From Cyrtodaria siliqua (lineage: Eukaryota > Mollusca > Bivalvia > Adapedonta > Hiatellidae): 64,000 bases of DNA. Shown here piece after piece: positions 22,361 to 32,930 of this stretch; the stretch's first letter is position 1; each line of letters starts with the position of its first letter. The stretch covers positions 12,501-76,500 of the forward strand of contig JAWPHD010000291.1 of the NCBI GenBank assembly GCA_037043455.1, in the 5' to 3' direction. Made by a program: the position numbers and the translations under genes. Below the pieces are notes generated by a model. It was not told the DNA's origin. It searched no databases and worked only from the letters and a program-made list of their open reading frames with translations.

Positions 22361-23554
22361 ACAACGTACATACAGAGCTTTCTCACCCACATAACTCAGT
22401 AGAGTCAATTCGAGTTCTGACTGTTGTCTCCACGCATTTGCCTAACACAAGAGAGACGTTGGTCTAAATCTGGTCTTCAACTTTAAGTTTTCAAATTATT
22501 GAATATGACTTAAGCTACTTGAGAAATATTTTAGTCACATTTTTTATTTTGGGAACTGAAAATATTTATGATAATTATGGTATAATCTCATTAAAGTGAC
22601 AAATGTTTGCTTTTGTGGATATTTAACCTGCGTCAGTATTTTGATGGTAATACAATCTCTTGCACCCAGATCTTTTCACAATGGGGCTTTCAAAATGCAC
22701 TAAAAGATATGCATTATTAACGTCGCTCTGCTAATTTAAAGTCAGACATATCAAATTAAATGTCTGATTACGAATTGAATAGTTTTACATTTTCAAAAGA
22801 TAGTCGGTAAATTGATTCATTTTAAGTTTTTCATTTTGTACCATGTTTATTCAAGGTCATGACACCGCGTACGCAAACGTGGAAACGTGGCTCCATCGTA
22901 AATGGCAACAACTCTGCAGTTCTGCAGGTAAGAAGGTTCTATGCCCATTCTACATATTTTATCTAAATGTAAGTGGAGGATGAGCCTGGCATTTTCATTC
23001 CTGTTAGGCGTCATATAACCTTTCATGTGTTGGTGCGCCTTAAAATCCAATTCAATTCAAAGTAAAACGCGGAAAGCGTTATCCTCATATGCAAGACAAT
23101 ACTTTATATCCGGAATGTAAAACGCGGATATCCTAATCGGTATGTAAGAACACCCACGGTTGTCGGCTTAACATAAATACACATAAATGTTTGTATGCTC
23201 TTTTGTCAAACGCATTTAGCAAACTACATCACAGTATGTTATTGATTTTAACTTTACGTACGCATGATTCAAAATAAAATTGTTTTAGCTTCTTTAGATT
23301 TACCTACTGACGTATGCATCATATTTTCTGGATTAAATAGCTATTTTACTTAATTTCTTATACTATTTAAATGAAGCAAACAAAAATCAAGGTGTATACT
23401 CGCAAATATGATTAACGAAAATATTCCTACTTTGTTCCATTTCCTACTTTTGCGCACTGACGATAACGAACATATTCTTACTTTGTCCCAATTCCTACTT
23501 TGCGCACGGACTATTCCGGAATTGAACCTCGCATTTTGAGAATTCCGATAATGC
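22361..23554. other. Unassigned interior of nested block
   Basis: No gene recognised. On the reverse strand 22847-23050 is a 67-codon frame ending next to an AATAAA (complement, about 22843). I do not recognise the product and consider it noncoding or part of an unknown short repeat. Positions 23060-23140 share GTAAAACGCGG and ATCNGGTATG with 48010-48050. From about 23400 the TTCCTACTTTGCGCA motifs of the right arm begin. Confidence 0.4.
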
Positions 23555-23620
23555 TGCGCATTTCAAGAATTCTTACTTTGCGCAGAGCAATTCCGGAATT
23601 GTCCATATTCTTATTTTGCG
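23555..23620 (-). repeat. 66-bp inverted repeat, right arm
   Basis: Inverse complement of 18079-18144 with five mismatches. It directly precedes the PLE-like coding region, so it could be the right end of a 5.5-kb element or an inverted 5' terminus of the PLE itself, as such elements can carry inverted terminal segments. Confidence 0.85.
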
Positions 23621-23625
23621 CATAA

Positions 23626-25210
23626 CATTATCATTAATACACGTCTTACACGTCTTGTCTATTTTTTCACTAAAGTTGATCGCCGTGGAAGCCGACAAAA
23701 TTTTCATTCGTACAGATCCCTTGTATAACACTGCTTCCATCGTTCAAAGCTACACACAACATGTTCTCCGACCCCATATTGACAAGGAGTCTGATCACGT
23801 CAGGCATTTTCTAAAACTACTACATGTATATATTAATAAAGGTATTGATTTCATTGACATGCCTAGTATTTTTTGGGATACTCATGTAGTTGATTCTATC
23901 CCAAAATATTTCAAAAATTCCGAAAGTCCTGTAATTTGTTATAAGTACAAAAAGCCTATTAGAAATATTATTTTCAACTACAACAAAATAGTTTCTGACC
24001 TTGATATAGTACATAATAATCCTAAGGAGTTTGAATGTAACACATCACAATTTTGCTATGCTCCAGCAGGTCATGTCATCACTGGTAATTTTGATATTGT
24101 TGATAAACGTATTCGGCAGTTGTTTTCGAAAGGTCCTAAATATAGATTACCTTCAACTATTGATTTTAATGCCTGTCGTGCCCAGATCGCCCACTCCATT
24201 GAAGATTTGAGTTTAAAAGGGTGTCGTAGAGAACATGCGGAGCCAAACTCGCTTTCTACTTGGAAAAAGTCAATTCTTAAAATTATAGATACACGTATTA
24301 ACTTTTATAATGCTAACCCCTCTTTACTACCTCCGAGACCTAGGTTTTCCTTTCTTAATTTAAAATCGGGAATTCAGGAATTTCATAATAAATTTGTTTT
24401 AGTTCCTGCAGACAAAGCAGCTAATAATGTAATAATTATTATTGTTTGACGCCTACATTACGTCAATGTTTTATCTCTGGAACTCGGCAGCACCAATTCG
24501 TATACTCCAGTTAATTCTACTGAGGATGATGTTGTTTCCTCACATATCACTCGGTGCACTACTTTCAAGGCTGGTGTAAACGATAAGCAAAATAAACTGC
24601 CTACCATGTACTGAATTCCTAAATTACATAAAAATCCGTATAAGGCTCGCTTTATTTCTAATTCTAGTGCCTGCACCACAACAAACATCTCCAAACTTTT
24701 AACTTCTTGTCTTATTGCCGTTAAATATCACGTTAAACTATATTGTGATAAAACTTATGAAAACTTTGGGATTAATTTATTTTGGTCTATAAAAAATTCA
24801 CGAGACGTTCTCGATAAAATGTAAATAAAGGTCAAGTTTCATCAATAAGTACATATGACTTCTCTACACTATATACAACCTTACCACATCATCTTATTAA
24901 AGACAAGCTAATTTCTCTTATTCAAAAAACATTCGCTAGAGAAAATACTACATTTTTGGCATGTAATAATATTAAAGCGTTTTTTACTAACGGCAGTTTA
25001 CACAATTATACTATGTGGACTTGCTATGAAGTTTGTGAAGCACTCATCTTCCTATTAGATAATACTTTCGTCAGGTATGGTACCACAGTTTATAGACAAA
25101 TTGTTGGTATCCCTATGGGTACGAACTGTGCACCACTTGTCACAGATTTGTTTTTATATTGCTCAACTTATTCGTTTTTCAAGAGCTTGTACTCGTGTTT
25201 AGGACTTTAA
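23626..25210 (+). pseudogene. PLE-like reverse transcriptase pseudogene
   Basis: Template-copying enzyme of a retroelement. The open part (23616-24449) covers the N-terminal region and ends with FVLVPADKAANN (residues about 260-271). Beyond an in-frame stop, the same frame continues with a second stop where tryptophan would be expected before IPKLHKNP (about 24614), then ARFISNSS. A frameshift near 24822 moves to the frame with TYDFSTLYTTLPH (about 24850-24888), TVYRQIVGIPMGTNCAPL and TDLFLYC (to about 25163). These match the conserved palm blocks of Penelope-like reverse transcriptases. The sequence then jumps to RFSRACTRV, so the block with the catalytic aspartate pair is deleted. The start methionine at 23616 lies in the inverted repeat and is probably not the native start. 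Confidence 0.75.
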
Positions 25211-25389
25211 TTTGTTGCCACTGACCGTTCCAAGGCGGTAGCCCTATTGTCAACCCTTTTGTGTTTGTGATGTCGTTTGCATTTTTGATTACTTTTGCCT
25301 TCTCGTTTGTCTGTTTGCGTGTTTGTTTTTGTGTTTTGTGGTTGACTGTCGTCCTTGAATGCTGCTTTCCCTGTCCGATATTTTTATCT
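25211..25389 (+). mobile_element. PLE-like 3' end of the 23.6-kb copy
   Basis: After GACTTTAAT the sequence jumps to TTGCCACTGACCGTTCC, deleting the C-terminal ORF and the first 3' segment, and ends with CCCTGTCCGATATTTTTATC. Right after it, block Y resumes (ACACTGTTTCTACGGATTC). Confidence 0.8.
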
Positions 25390-26410
25390 TTCTTTACACA
25401 CTGTTTCTACGGATTCAGTGCAATAGGAAACAAATCAGATGAAATGTGTCTTCTTTTTTTTTATTATGGTATATATCTTTCATTCCTGTCTCGTAGAATA
25501 TATCCATTGATTAAATAATACATACCATTCGACCAATACTCAACTACCAATCCCTAGAAACCATCCGATAACTGACCGATAACGAAATACCAGTCGACCC
25601 ATGACCAATCACTAGAAACCATTCGATAACTGACCGATAACTAAATACGAGTCGACCCATGACAAATCACTAGAAACCATCCGATAACTGACCGATAACG
25701 AAATACCAGACGATTCATGACCACTCACTAGAAACCATCAGATAACTGACCGATAACGAAATACCAGTCGACCCATGACCAATCACTAGAAACCATCCGA
25801 TAACTGACCGATAACAAAATACCAGACGACCCATGACCAGTCATTAAGTAACATTTGACCACTGATCAATCACTAGTTGTCATTCTTTCACTGTCCAATC
25901 ACTACATAATATTTGGCCTATACTCATCAAAATATAAATTCTATTAGACCACTGATCAATCTCTAGTATCATTAATCACTGGTATATCACAAATACTATT
26001 CGACAACAAACAAGTCATTAGAGTGTTGTCATTCGTTCACTGTCCAATCACTACATGACATTTTGCCTATTCTAAATCACTAGATGAATTTCAACCACTG
26101 ATCAAAATATAAATTCTATTCGACAACTGATCAATCGCTAGCTACCATTGATCACTGGCCTATCACAAATACTATTCGACTACTGACGAGTCACTAGATA
26201 ACATTCGACCATTGATCGATAAAAAAAATTCGACCACTGCCAAATCAGTAGACACCTTTCGACCAATGATCAATCGGTGCACGCCATTTATTCGAACCAT
26301 GGCAAATCACTAGATGTCATTATACCAATAAGCAAGCACTATTAACCACTTGACCACCAACCAATCATTATATATCATTCGACCACTGACCATTGCTAGA
26401 TGCTATTCTG
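25390..26410 (+). repeat. Macro-repeat block Y, copy 1, with 60-bp tandem repeats
   Basis: Aligns with 34886-35850. It begins ACTGTTTCTACGGATTCAGT, then five 60-bp units at about 25550-25850 (CACTAGAAACCATCCGATAA, CTGACCGATAACGAAATACC, AGTCGACCCATGACCAAT). These grade into loosely spaced ATTCGACCACTGATCAATCA-type units to 26400. No coding frame. Confidence 0.85.
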
Positions 26411-27230
26411 TGTTATAGTCAGGGTTTTATAAATGTCACAACACACACGTTCCGATCACCAATTTAATTGTATATACTAATTCGAAATAAATCAACAGTA
26501 GATAAAACGTAAGTACAGTCCTATTTAAATTTGATCTAATTCTAACAGTTAAATGTATTAAAATTGCCAAAACATGAGTCTAGCGGACTGATGATTGCAA
26601 GCTTAAAAGTGCCTAAAACGTAGACATGACTTCAAGACCAACTTCATGACCAACATGATCACCTTTATTAGTATTTTTCAACTCAAGACTTGCTTATATA
26701 CTACCCCGGAACACGGAGCGGGCCCATTTTATACATGCCGTGAGAATCTGTTCAGACCGCCACATGGTTCCTGACTTATTTCCGCTAATGTGGGCAACAT
26801 TAAATCTCCCTTTACACCAGTATGTGGTTCAGCTTTTGATCAGACACAAATTATACTCATAAATAGCAGCCATACGGATTATGCATGACAACAAAGTATC
26901 CGATATAGATTTCTTGTAATCCGTATTATTTATTATAATACAGTTTTTAATACATTATCCATGTCTCGGATTGGTTGTCAGTCTTTCAAATTATCGTGAA
27001 ACAGAATCATCATTTGTATTTTCATCTTGTAAAGCAAGAGTGTAAGGGTGAGGTTTGATGCACCCTCATAGCTCCTAGTTTAAATCCATACCGGCGTTTT
27101 TGCCGCTGACCGTTTCAGGCCTCTGCTGTAAGCCTTTTTATGTTTGTGGTGTCGCTCCATTGCTTGTATATTTACTTGTAAATGTTAGTGTGTAAGCGTG
27201 TTTAGTTTTTCTGCAAATGCTTCATTTTTT
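26411..27230. other. Linker with diverged PLE-like 3' piece
   Basis: Positions 26910-27000 match the two flanks of the LTR insertion at 41100-41149 and 42643-42700 and thus represent its empty site. Positions about 27030-27170 carry weak PLE 3' motifs (GAGGTTTGATGCACCCT, GCCGCTGACCGTTTC). The rest is unassigned. Confidence 0.5.
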
Positions 27231-29442
27231 GTTTGTCGTGTCGTTTGGTTTATCCACTGTTCTCGACAGTATGGTATTAACATCTACAACTAAATGCGTC
27301 TATCCCGAATGTATAACTTGGACGAATACAAATTGAAAATTAAAATTGTCATAGAATTAGTATAGATCATTTTCCTTTCTTTGTATTTTGTAAAATTTAT
27401 TTTTAAAAAAGTATGAAAGAAGAAATCTGGAATTTCTCGGTTGGATTGAGGCTGTTCATGGACGGTATTGAAAAGTTCTTGCTCCCGTTGACGTCCTATA
27501 GCCCCAGGTTGAGCAGAACTCAATATTTAAAATGTCAATAGTATAGAAATTGGAGTCATCCCGAAAATTATATGCATATGACGGTGAACATGAACCTTCA
27601 ATGTGGTGTTTTCACACCATTCCATGGCCAGCGGCGTATGGTCCCAGTTTCTAACAAAACGTTTTGCCCTAAACGAGAAAACAGTGGGCGAAATAAACAA
27701 AATGGAATTTAGCTGAGATTAGAGGTTATGAAGCCTGCGTATCCCAGGTAACAGTCAAAAGACTAAATTTAAAAGCAGGCAACATACCGTAAGGGTAATT
27801 AAACAACACTCGGAATCTATAAAGGCTGGAGTATTCGAAATTCAAGTAAGAAACTAAAAGTAGTTGAGAATGCTCCACCTATATCTGTAATATCGGGCTC
27901 AGCGATCTCCAAAACTCTGAATGAATAACAGTTCTGACTGCAAGCACGTAGAGGCGTTTTTCCGCCTCAACACTGCACAGGCAACGCTACTGTGATATAT
28001 AAAATAGTATAAAAGGAGAAATCTGGAGATAAATACAAACAAATATTGCAGTCTCGGTTTGACTATACAATCGTTACTTGAAATTCGGGAGAATAATAAT
28101 GGGTAAATGTATTTACAGTAATCTAATGAGAGAAATGATTAATCCCTTTGTCTCCATTATAACGAGTCCATGAATAAATAGCTAGCCGTTTTGTTTAGCA
28201 ACTTAGCTGCAATAAATTGAACAATATTTCATTTTCATCTGAATTCTATGAAATTGTCTCTATTAAGCTTTATTCACGTCTGCGTGAAAGGAAGCTCTGA
28301 ACGCGTTAACTGCAGGAACTCATTACGAATCAGACAGTTCTCGTCGACAAAACGTCATTTTATTACCAAATTGTCATAAAAGGATGAACCAACCATATAT
28401 GAGTTAGCTAAGGTTAAATTGTAACATTTCCCAGTAAATGGTTTCCATAATGGTAACCAAAGCACTATATCCTGCTAGTATTTATATATTTTCAAATACA
28501 AAAACATAGGGGCTGTCATGTTTTATCTTTGAACACGCTAACAATACACTTTTCTATTTGCCTTACATAACGTTGGAAGTTAAAGGAAGGTGCTGGCTAT
28601 TACGTCGTCGTTGAACGATACACTTCAAGTCGTCATGTAGACACGCACGTTTAAAGGGACACATGACAATCTTGATTTGTTTAAAACTTGCGGCGTCCTG
28701 TTAGTTTTTCAATATAACTTCCATATTTGTTATCATTAATATTAATTATTAGAACAGTTCAAACCAAATCGTTTTTACATATTACTTACTTTTGATAATA
28801 TTGTACGAATAATATTTTTAAAAATGTGTTTGAATAATGAAAAAAATTGAAATTTCAATTATTTATTTAATTCTATGCAGGCAGTTATAAAGTCAAAATG
28901 ATTAAGGATGAATATAGCGCGGAGCACATTTCAATGTTTTTAAATAAAACTCATGATTGCCGTGAGTTCCTTTAACGTGTAGACTTGGACGACAATCAGT
29001 TGTGAACATGAGACCCATGAGGCTAAAACACAGTTTACAGAGTGAAGTTTCTAGTGAAGAGATGTTAACGAGAACACTATTTCTGAATTAACATGACCTA
29101 AATTCTACCATTTGCATACAATTACTTACTTTCTTGAATAATTTATTCTTAGATACATGTATACACATTCGGTATGAAACAAAGTAAGAAAGATAGTAAC
29201 TTTGTAATTTGTTCAGGTTCTTTTCTTGGTAAACCGGCGGACTCTATGTCCATTTTGTGAGACGACACACACAAACAAATAATTAAAGGAACTCTGTTTC
29301 GTTTTATGTAATAAAAACAATCTATTAAGATTTTCCAATTTAATTTAAATCTGTCCGATATTTTTATCTTTCTTTTCATAACTACTTGTGTTTGTTTGCC
29401 GGTTCATTTGACAAAACAAGTATTGGCAACGGTCTGTAAAAC
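27231..29442 (+). repeat. Macro-repeat block X and start of E, unit 2
   Basis: Collinear with 42760-44264 plus 45319-46260 and with 63130-64000: TTCTCGACAGTATGG, TGCGTCTATCCCGAATG, then the H2 copy, then CTGCAGGAACTCATTACG and GGGGCTGTCATGTTTTAT. No conserved reading frame. Confidence 0.75.
27405..27990 (-). mobile_element. H-family retroposon, subfamily H2, unit 2
   Basis: Follows an A-run (TTTTTAAAAAAGTATGAAAG) and shares the body of H: TTGAGCAGAACTCAATATT, GGCGTATGGTCCCAGT, GAAATAAACAAAATGGAATT, TCGGGCTCAGCGATCTCC. The first hairpin is degenerate in this copy. Present at the same place in units 3 and 5, absent from unit 4. Confidence 0.7.
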
Positions 29443-29723
29443 CATTATGTGGTCCCGACTTAATTCCATTAAGCGATCGGAAAGCTTATATTAGCAGGAT
29501 TTTATAACGTATATTTGGACAATAAAACATGTTTAAAAATATTTTTTACTGAAATAAATGCGATAACCTTTTTAAAATTACCTATTAAATGTTTTAATGT
29601 TACAATATGCCAACTTTGTAAGACGAAATTAAGGTTTTATTTCATACCCAGGTCAACCCCTTTTTCGCTTCTTGGAGAAGGGGTTGGATGGGGTATAAAA
29701 GTTAATACTCGGACGAAGTAATG
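29443..29723 (+). mobile_element. T-family MITE, unit 2
   Basis: 281-bp insertion in block E with inverted ends CATTATGTGGTCC and, on the complement, CATTACTTCGTCC. Internal hairpin arms AACCCCTT and AAGGGGTT at about 29654-29686. Units 1 and 4 read through the site (9400 and 57710) without it. Confidence 0.8.
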
Positions 29724-30065
29724 CCAACCATTTATACATAGTGAGCTAATTATACTCTTGCAGATTAGAGAATAAAACTGATACTTAGTGATTTGTTCTA
29801 AAGTAAGGCCCTAGATACCTGTATGTCCATTCGTTTTGGTCACATTCTGAATGCAGAATGTGTGGGATATAATAGGTAATGGAATACATGTATATGTCAA
29901 GCTCAGGATATGTATCATTTGTAGGTGAAAAGAACTGTCCAATATATGGTAAAATTGGATAGTTTGTAAATAAATACTGAAACTGGGATCCTTTGAAAGC
30001 AAGAAGCAAGTCTACAACACTTTTAAATATACAGTACAAGTACATGTACATTAGATTATATTATT
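29724..30065 (+). repeat. Macro-repeat block E, unit 2 (right part)
   Basis: CATTTATACATAGTGAGCTA through AACTGTCCAATATATGG to ACAGTACAAGTACATGTA, as in the other units. Frames on the reverse strand are not conserved in paralogues. Confidence 0.75.
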
Positions 30066-30214
30066 TCATGGGTATCCGGTGAAGATTGGGCATTCTAACC
30101 CGAGGTATAAGTGTTTTTATCGGAACAGAGGCTCCGCCCAGGTTTCTGCCGATGTTCCAATTAAAACTCTTATACCGAGGTTTGGACTTCCCTATCTGAA
30201 CCGAGTATCTATGA
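30066..30214. mobile_element. Hairpin MITE, unit 2
   Basis: 149-bp near-complete inverted repeat with arms of about 61 bp, starting TCATGGGTATCCGG and ending in the diverged complement. Its counterpart in unit 3 (47758-47892) has better matched arms. Units 1 and 4 lack it. Confidence 0.75.
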
Positions 30215-30464
30215 TAGATTCGTTTTCTTGCATATCAGAGACATGTTGTGCGTTGACGCTGTCAGCTACTAACGTTTTGCATGTTTTCATGCATACCGGA
30301 TGCTGCTGCGCGCGTGAAACAAATAACATGTTCTCAGCAAATTTCAAGACTTGGGTTCATTTTTGTTACTCGCACTTTAAGCGGAATGGCAAAGCACTTG
30401 TTTCTATTTATAAACACTAAGTGTCCTCAAGTTCATTTAAAGTTCAAGAGCCAGACTTTAGATT
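30215..30464. repeat. Flank shared with unit 3
   Basis: GACATGTTGTGCGTTGACGC and TTTTGCATGTTTTC match 47925-47975. The 113-codon frame spanning this and the hairpin is broken in unit 3, so it is not called. Confidence 0.55.
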
Positions 30465-30680
30465 AAGGTTTGGTGAAACGTAATACCTGGTTTAAGCCTC
30501 CAGCGGTAGTTTTGCCACTGACCGTTCAAAGGCGGTACCCCTTTTGTCAACCCTTTTGTTTCTGTGGTGTCGCATACTTTGCCTTTCCCATGTATTTGTT
30601 GTTTGTTTTGTACGCCTGTTTTTGGATGACAGTATTCTTTGAAAGCTACATTTCCTGTACGTCTTGTACGCTATTGTACA
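30465..30680 (+). mobile_element. PLE-like 3' fragment, diverged subfamily
   Basis: Contains TTTTGCCACTGACCGTTC, AGGCGGTACCCC, TGTCAACCCTTTTG, a GTGGTGTCGCA stretch and ends near TTTCCTGTACG. Diverged in the same way as the 7.55-kb copy. The 139-codon frame over it is spurious. Confidence 0.65.
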
Positions 30681-30690
30681 TTTTAACAGC

Positions 30691-30764
30691 TTTTCAGATG
30701 TGTTGGTGGGGTTCCCTGATTCACCCCTTTTCAGATGTGTTGGTGGGGTTTCCTGATTCAACCC
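30691..30764 (+). repeat. 37-bp direct duplication
   Basis: TTTTCAGATGTGTTGGTGGG and the following 17 bases occur twice, at 30691 and 30728, with one or two differences. Confidence 0.9.
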
Positions 30765-30999
30765 AGGTGGTTAGTATTTGCCCAATCTTTGGCAAATGTA
30801 TGCTACCCAACAACCATTTAAAACATACAATATGTTTTAGTGTTATTATTCATTATATAATTATGTATTTGATGCTGTTATTCTTGTAAATATTGTTTTC
30901 ACCGGACCATTAATATTCTATTAATTATAACGTTGTCTTAGTCAGTCATGGCGTCGTAAAAATGTTTTTTTAAATCAAGATTCTGTTAACGTAAAACTG
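30765..30999. other. Unassigned sequence
   Basis: No feature recognised between the two PLE fragments. Confidence 0.4.
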
Positions 31000-31250
31000 C
31001 CAGGGCTATCCTTATTTACACTGTCCCGTTTTATTGGGATGAAAATAGGGTAAGAGTGAGGCGTGTTGCACCCTAGGACCTGGTTTAAAGCACAAGCGGT
31101 CGTTTTGGCCACTGATATTTTCAAGCCGGTAGCCTATTGTCAACCCTTTTATGTTTGTGATGTCATCTTTTGCTTCTTAATCATTGGGATTGTATGACAT
31201 TCATAGATCCAGTTTTTCCTTAGACTGTCGTTCTTGAATGCTGCTTTCCT
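31000..31250 (+). mobile_element. PLE-like 3' fragment
   Basis: TTTACACTGTCCCGTTTTAT, TTGCACCCTAGGACCTGGTT, TGTCAACCCTTTTATG, TTCTTGAATGCTGCTTTCC, in the standard order and with internal losses. Confidence 0.7.
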
Positions 31251-31289
31251 TTACTCAATTTACTCAATTTACTGAATCTAAAAATAAGT

Positions 31290-31418
31290 GTAAAGGTAAA
31301 ACAGGAAAAGCAGCTTTCACAGAACACAGTACACTCAAAAATACGTAAAAAGACAAACATGAATGGCAATGTTAATAAAAAAAAGCATATCGTCACAAAC
31401 AAAAAGGGGCCTTGGAAC
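31290..31418 (-). mobile_element. PLE-like 3' fragment, reverse
   Basis: Complement carries GTTCCAAGGCCCC, TTTGTGACGATATG and CATTCATGTTTGTC, ending TTTCCTGTTTTACC, like the 7.55-kb subfamily. It faces the forward fragment just before it, so two 3' ends meet tail to tail. Confidence 0.6.
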
Positions 31419-31420
31419 TT

Positions 31421-31597
31421 CGGAATGTGATGGTGACTTCTTCAGTTGGCTAGATGATTTTAAGTACTATAAAGAAGCGCTGTAGTGTGGAAATATATGC
31501 TTGTGATTAATATACTTGAATTTGAACAAATTGTCATCACTCGATTCCTAAAGTAGTTGAAACATATGTCGAACAGGGACTTTACGCATCCAACCAG

Positions 31598-31650
<53 letters not shown>

Positions 31651-31651
31651 G

Positions 31652-31682
<31 letters not shown>

Positions 31683-32369
31683 ACACACACACATTCACAT
31701 TAAAATGAGATAAGGTTTAACCCATCAATCGCATATTCAATGAAGAGTATTAAAAACCCTTGAATAAACCTATACCTTGAATTGGCACATAAATATTATT
31801 ATATGACCTGAACACCTGGATAGAGTTTTGATAAACGGTAATATATTTTTTCCGCTATTTTGTGGGTTAGTTTTTTTAGGTAGGGTCCAAAAACAAGTTC
31901 CATAATGCCTTTCTACATATTTACAAATACGTTCTACCTATTATTACATTTACTGGGAATCGTAGTAATTCGTAAAATAACTCATTTTACACTCAGTACA
32001 TTTAAAAACGCAGCCCATGAATTTCTAGAGTCGATCAAGATGTTAAAATTAAATGTGTTTTAACTGAAATAAGTAGAGTACATCTTATGCCACTGTTTAT
32101 CGTCAATTATTAACCTTTGGGACAAAGAGACTTGTGTACATCAAATAACATCTTGATTCGATCAAAAAAGATGGAATGAACTGAAAATAATAGAAAATCA
32201 AAATTGCTGCGTTTTTAAATGTACTGCGTATAGTAATGGAAATGACACAGAATCAGTTCATATTTAAGATTGACCCCTGATTAAATAATTACGTATACTT
32301 CATATATTTTATGTATATTACTGCATTTAAAGCGCATTTGTTCATAAAATCAACGACAAAACAGAACAA
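31421..32369 (+). repeat. Macro-repeat block M, unit 2 (shortened)
   Basis: Collinear with the second half of block M in units 1, 3 and 4: TTCAGTTGGCTAGATGATTT, TATATGACCTGAACACCTGG, CTACCTATTATTACATT, GTTTTAACTGAAATAAGTAG. It reads through the hAT site at 32118 without the insertion. Confidence 0.7.
31600..31692 (+). repeat. (CA)n microsatellite
   Basis: About 90 bases of CA dinucleotide with one GAGG interruption near 31647. It creates a Cys-Val frame on the reverse strand, which is an artefact. Confidence 0.98.
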
Positions 32370-32580
32370 CACGACAATCAAAACTATAAAACGTCACATG
32401 TGAAAGGAAATTGTTTCGTAGAATGAAAAAGCACTTTAAGTGAGTGGCAGAGCTAAGTATATAAAAGCGTTTTATTTGAATGGGATCAGAATGGTTCAGA
32501 ATAATATGAACACATCATGCGTATACATGACAGGCTTTGTGATATATACACTACAGATAGTGTATGATAATGCGTTTCCC
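32370..32580 (+). repeat. Macro-repeat block N, unit 2: empty site of the mariner
   Basis: AACGTCACATGTGAAAGG, GAAAAAGCACTTTAAGTGAG and GATATATACACTACAG. The last is the uninterrupted target of the 16.1-kb mariner. Confidence 0.8.
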
Positions 32581-32930
32581 TATGACAGTGTCATTGTGCT
32601 TGGCTACTGTTGTATTTGCAGGAATTTGTTTTCATTTCTGTATGACGACAGTTAAAATAAGAAGACCTCGTTTTTAATTTTCTCTTCTCACGTTATAATA
32701 CAGAAATAATATGTCAATGTAAATGCACACAAGATATCATCTTCTTTTATTCGAGACAGGATGCAGAGTCTTATTGCGAAAAATGCCAAATTATATTCAC
32801 TTCCGATTTCCAGTACAGAAGTAGCATCGATGTGCATGAGTCCGACTTGTTCTCCTAATCATTTTTGAAAGTGTTAGTCAACATACACTGAAAGCATTCA
32901 AAAGATAATTTTCTTTAATGTGATACCATC
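32581..32930 (+). repeat. Macro-repeat block B, unit 2
   Basis: GACAGTGTCATTGTGCTTGG, TTTCTGTATGACGACAG, AATGCACACAAGATATCATC, also seen in order at 37421-37740. Confidence 0.7.

Noticed and set aside
22847..23050. Small reverse-strand gene with an adjacent AATAAA
   Set aside because: A 67-codon frame with no recognised domain, no upstream exon signal and no paralogue; too weak to call.
24956..25210. Functional reverse transcriptase
   Set aside because: Although the GIPMGTNCAPL block is intact, the catalytic aspartate block is deleted and upstream stops and a frameshift separate it from the N-terminus.
25550..25850. CRISPR-like or regulatory repeat cluster
   Set aside because: Contiguous 60-bp tandem units without variable spacers.
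30079..30420. 113-codon frame
   Set aside because: Spans a hairpin MITE; the paralogous sequence at 47.77-48.0 kb is not open.
31460..31690. Cys-Val repeat frame
   Set aside because: Artefact of the CA microsatellite.
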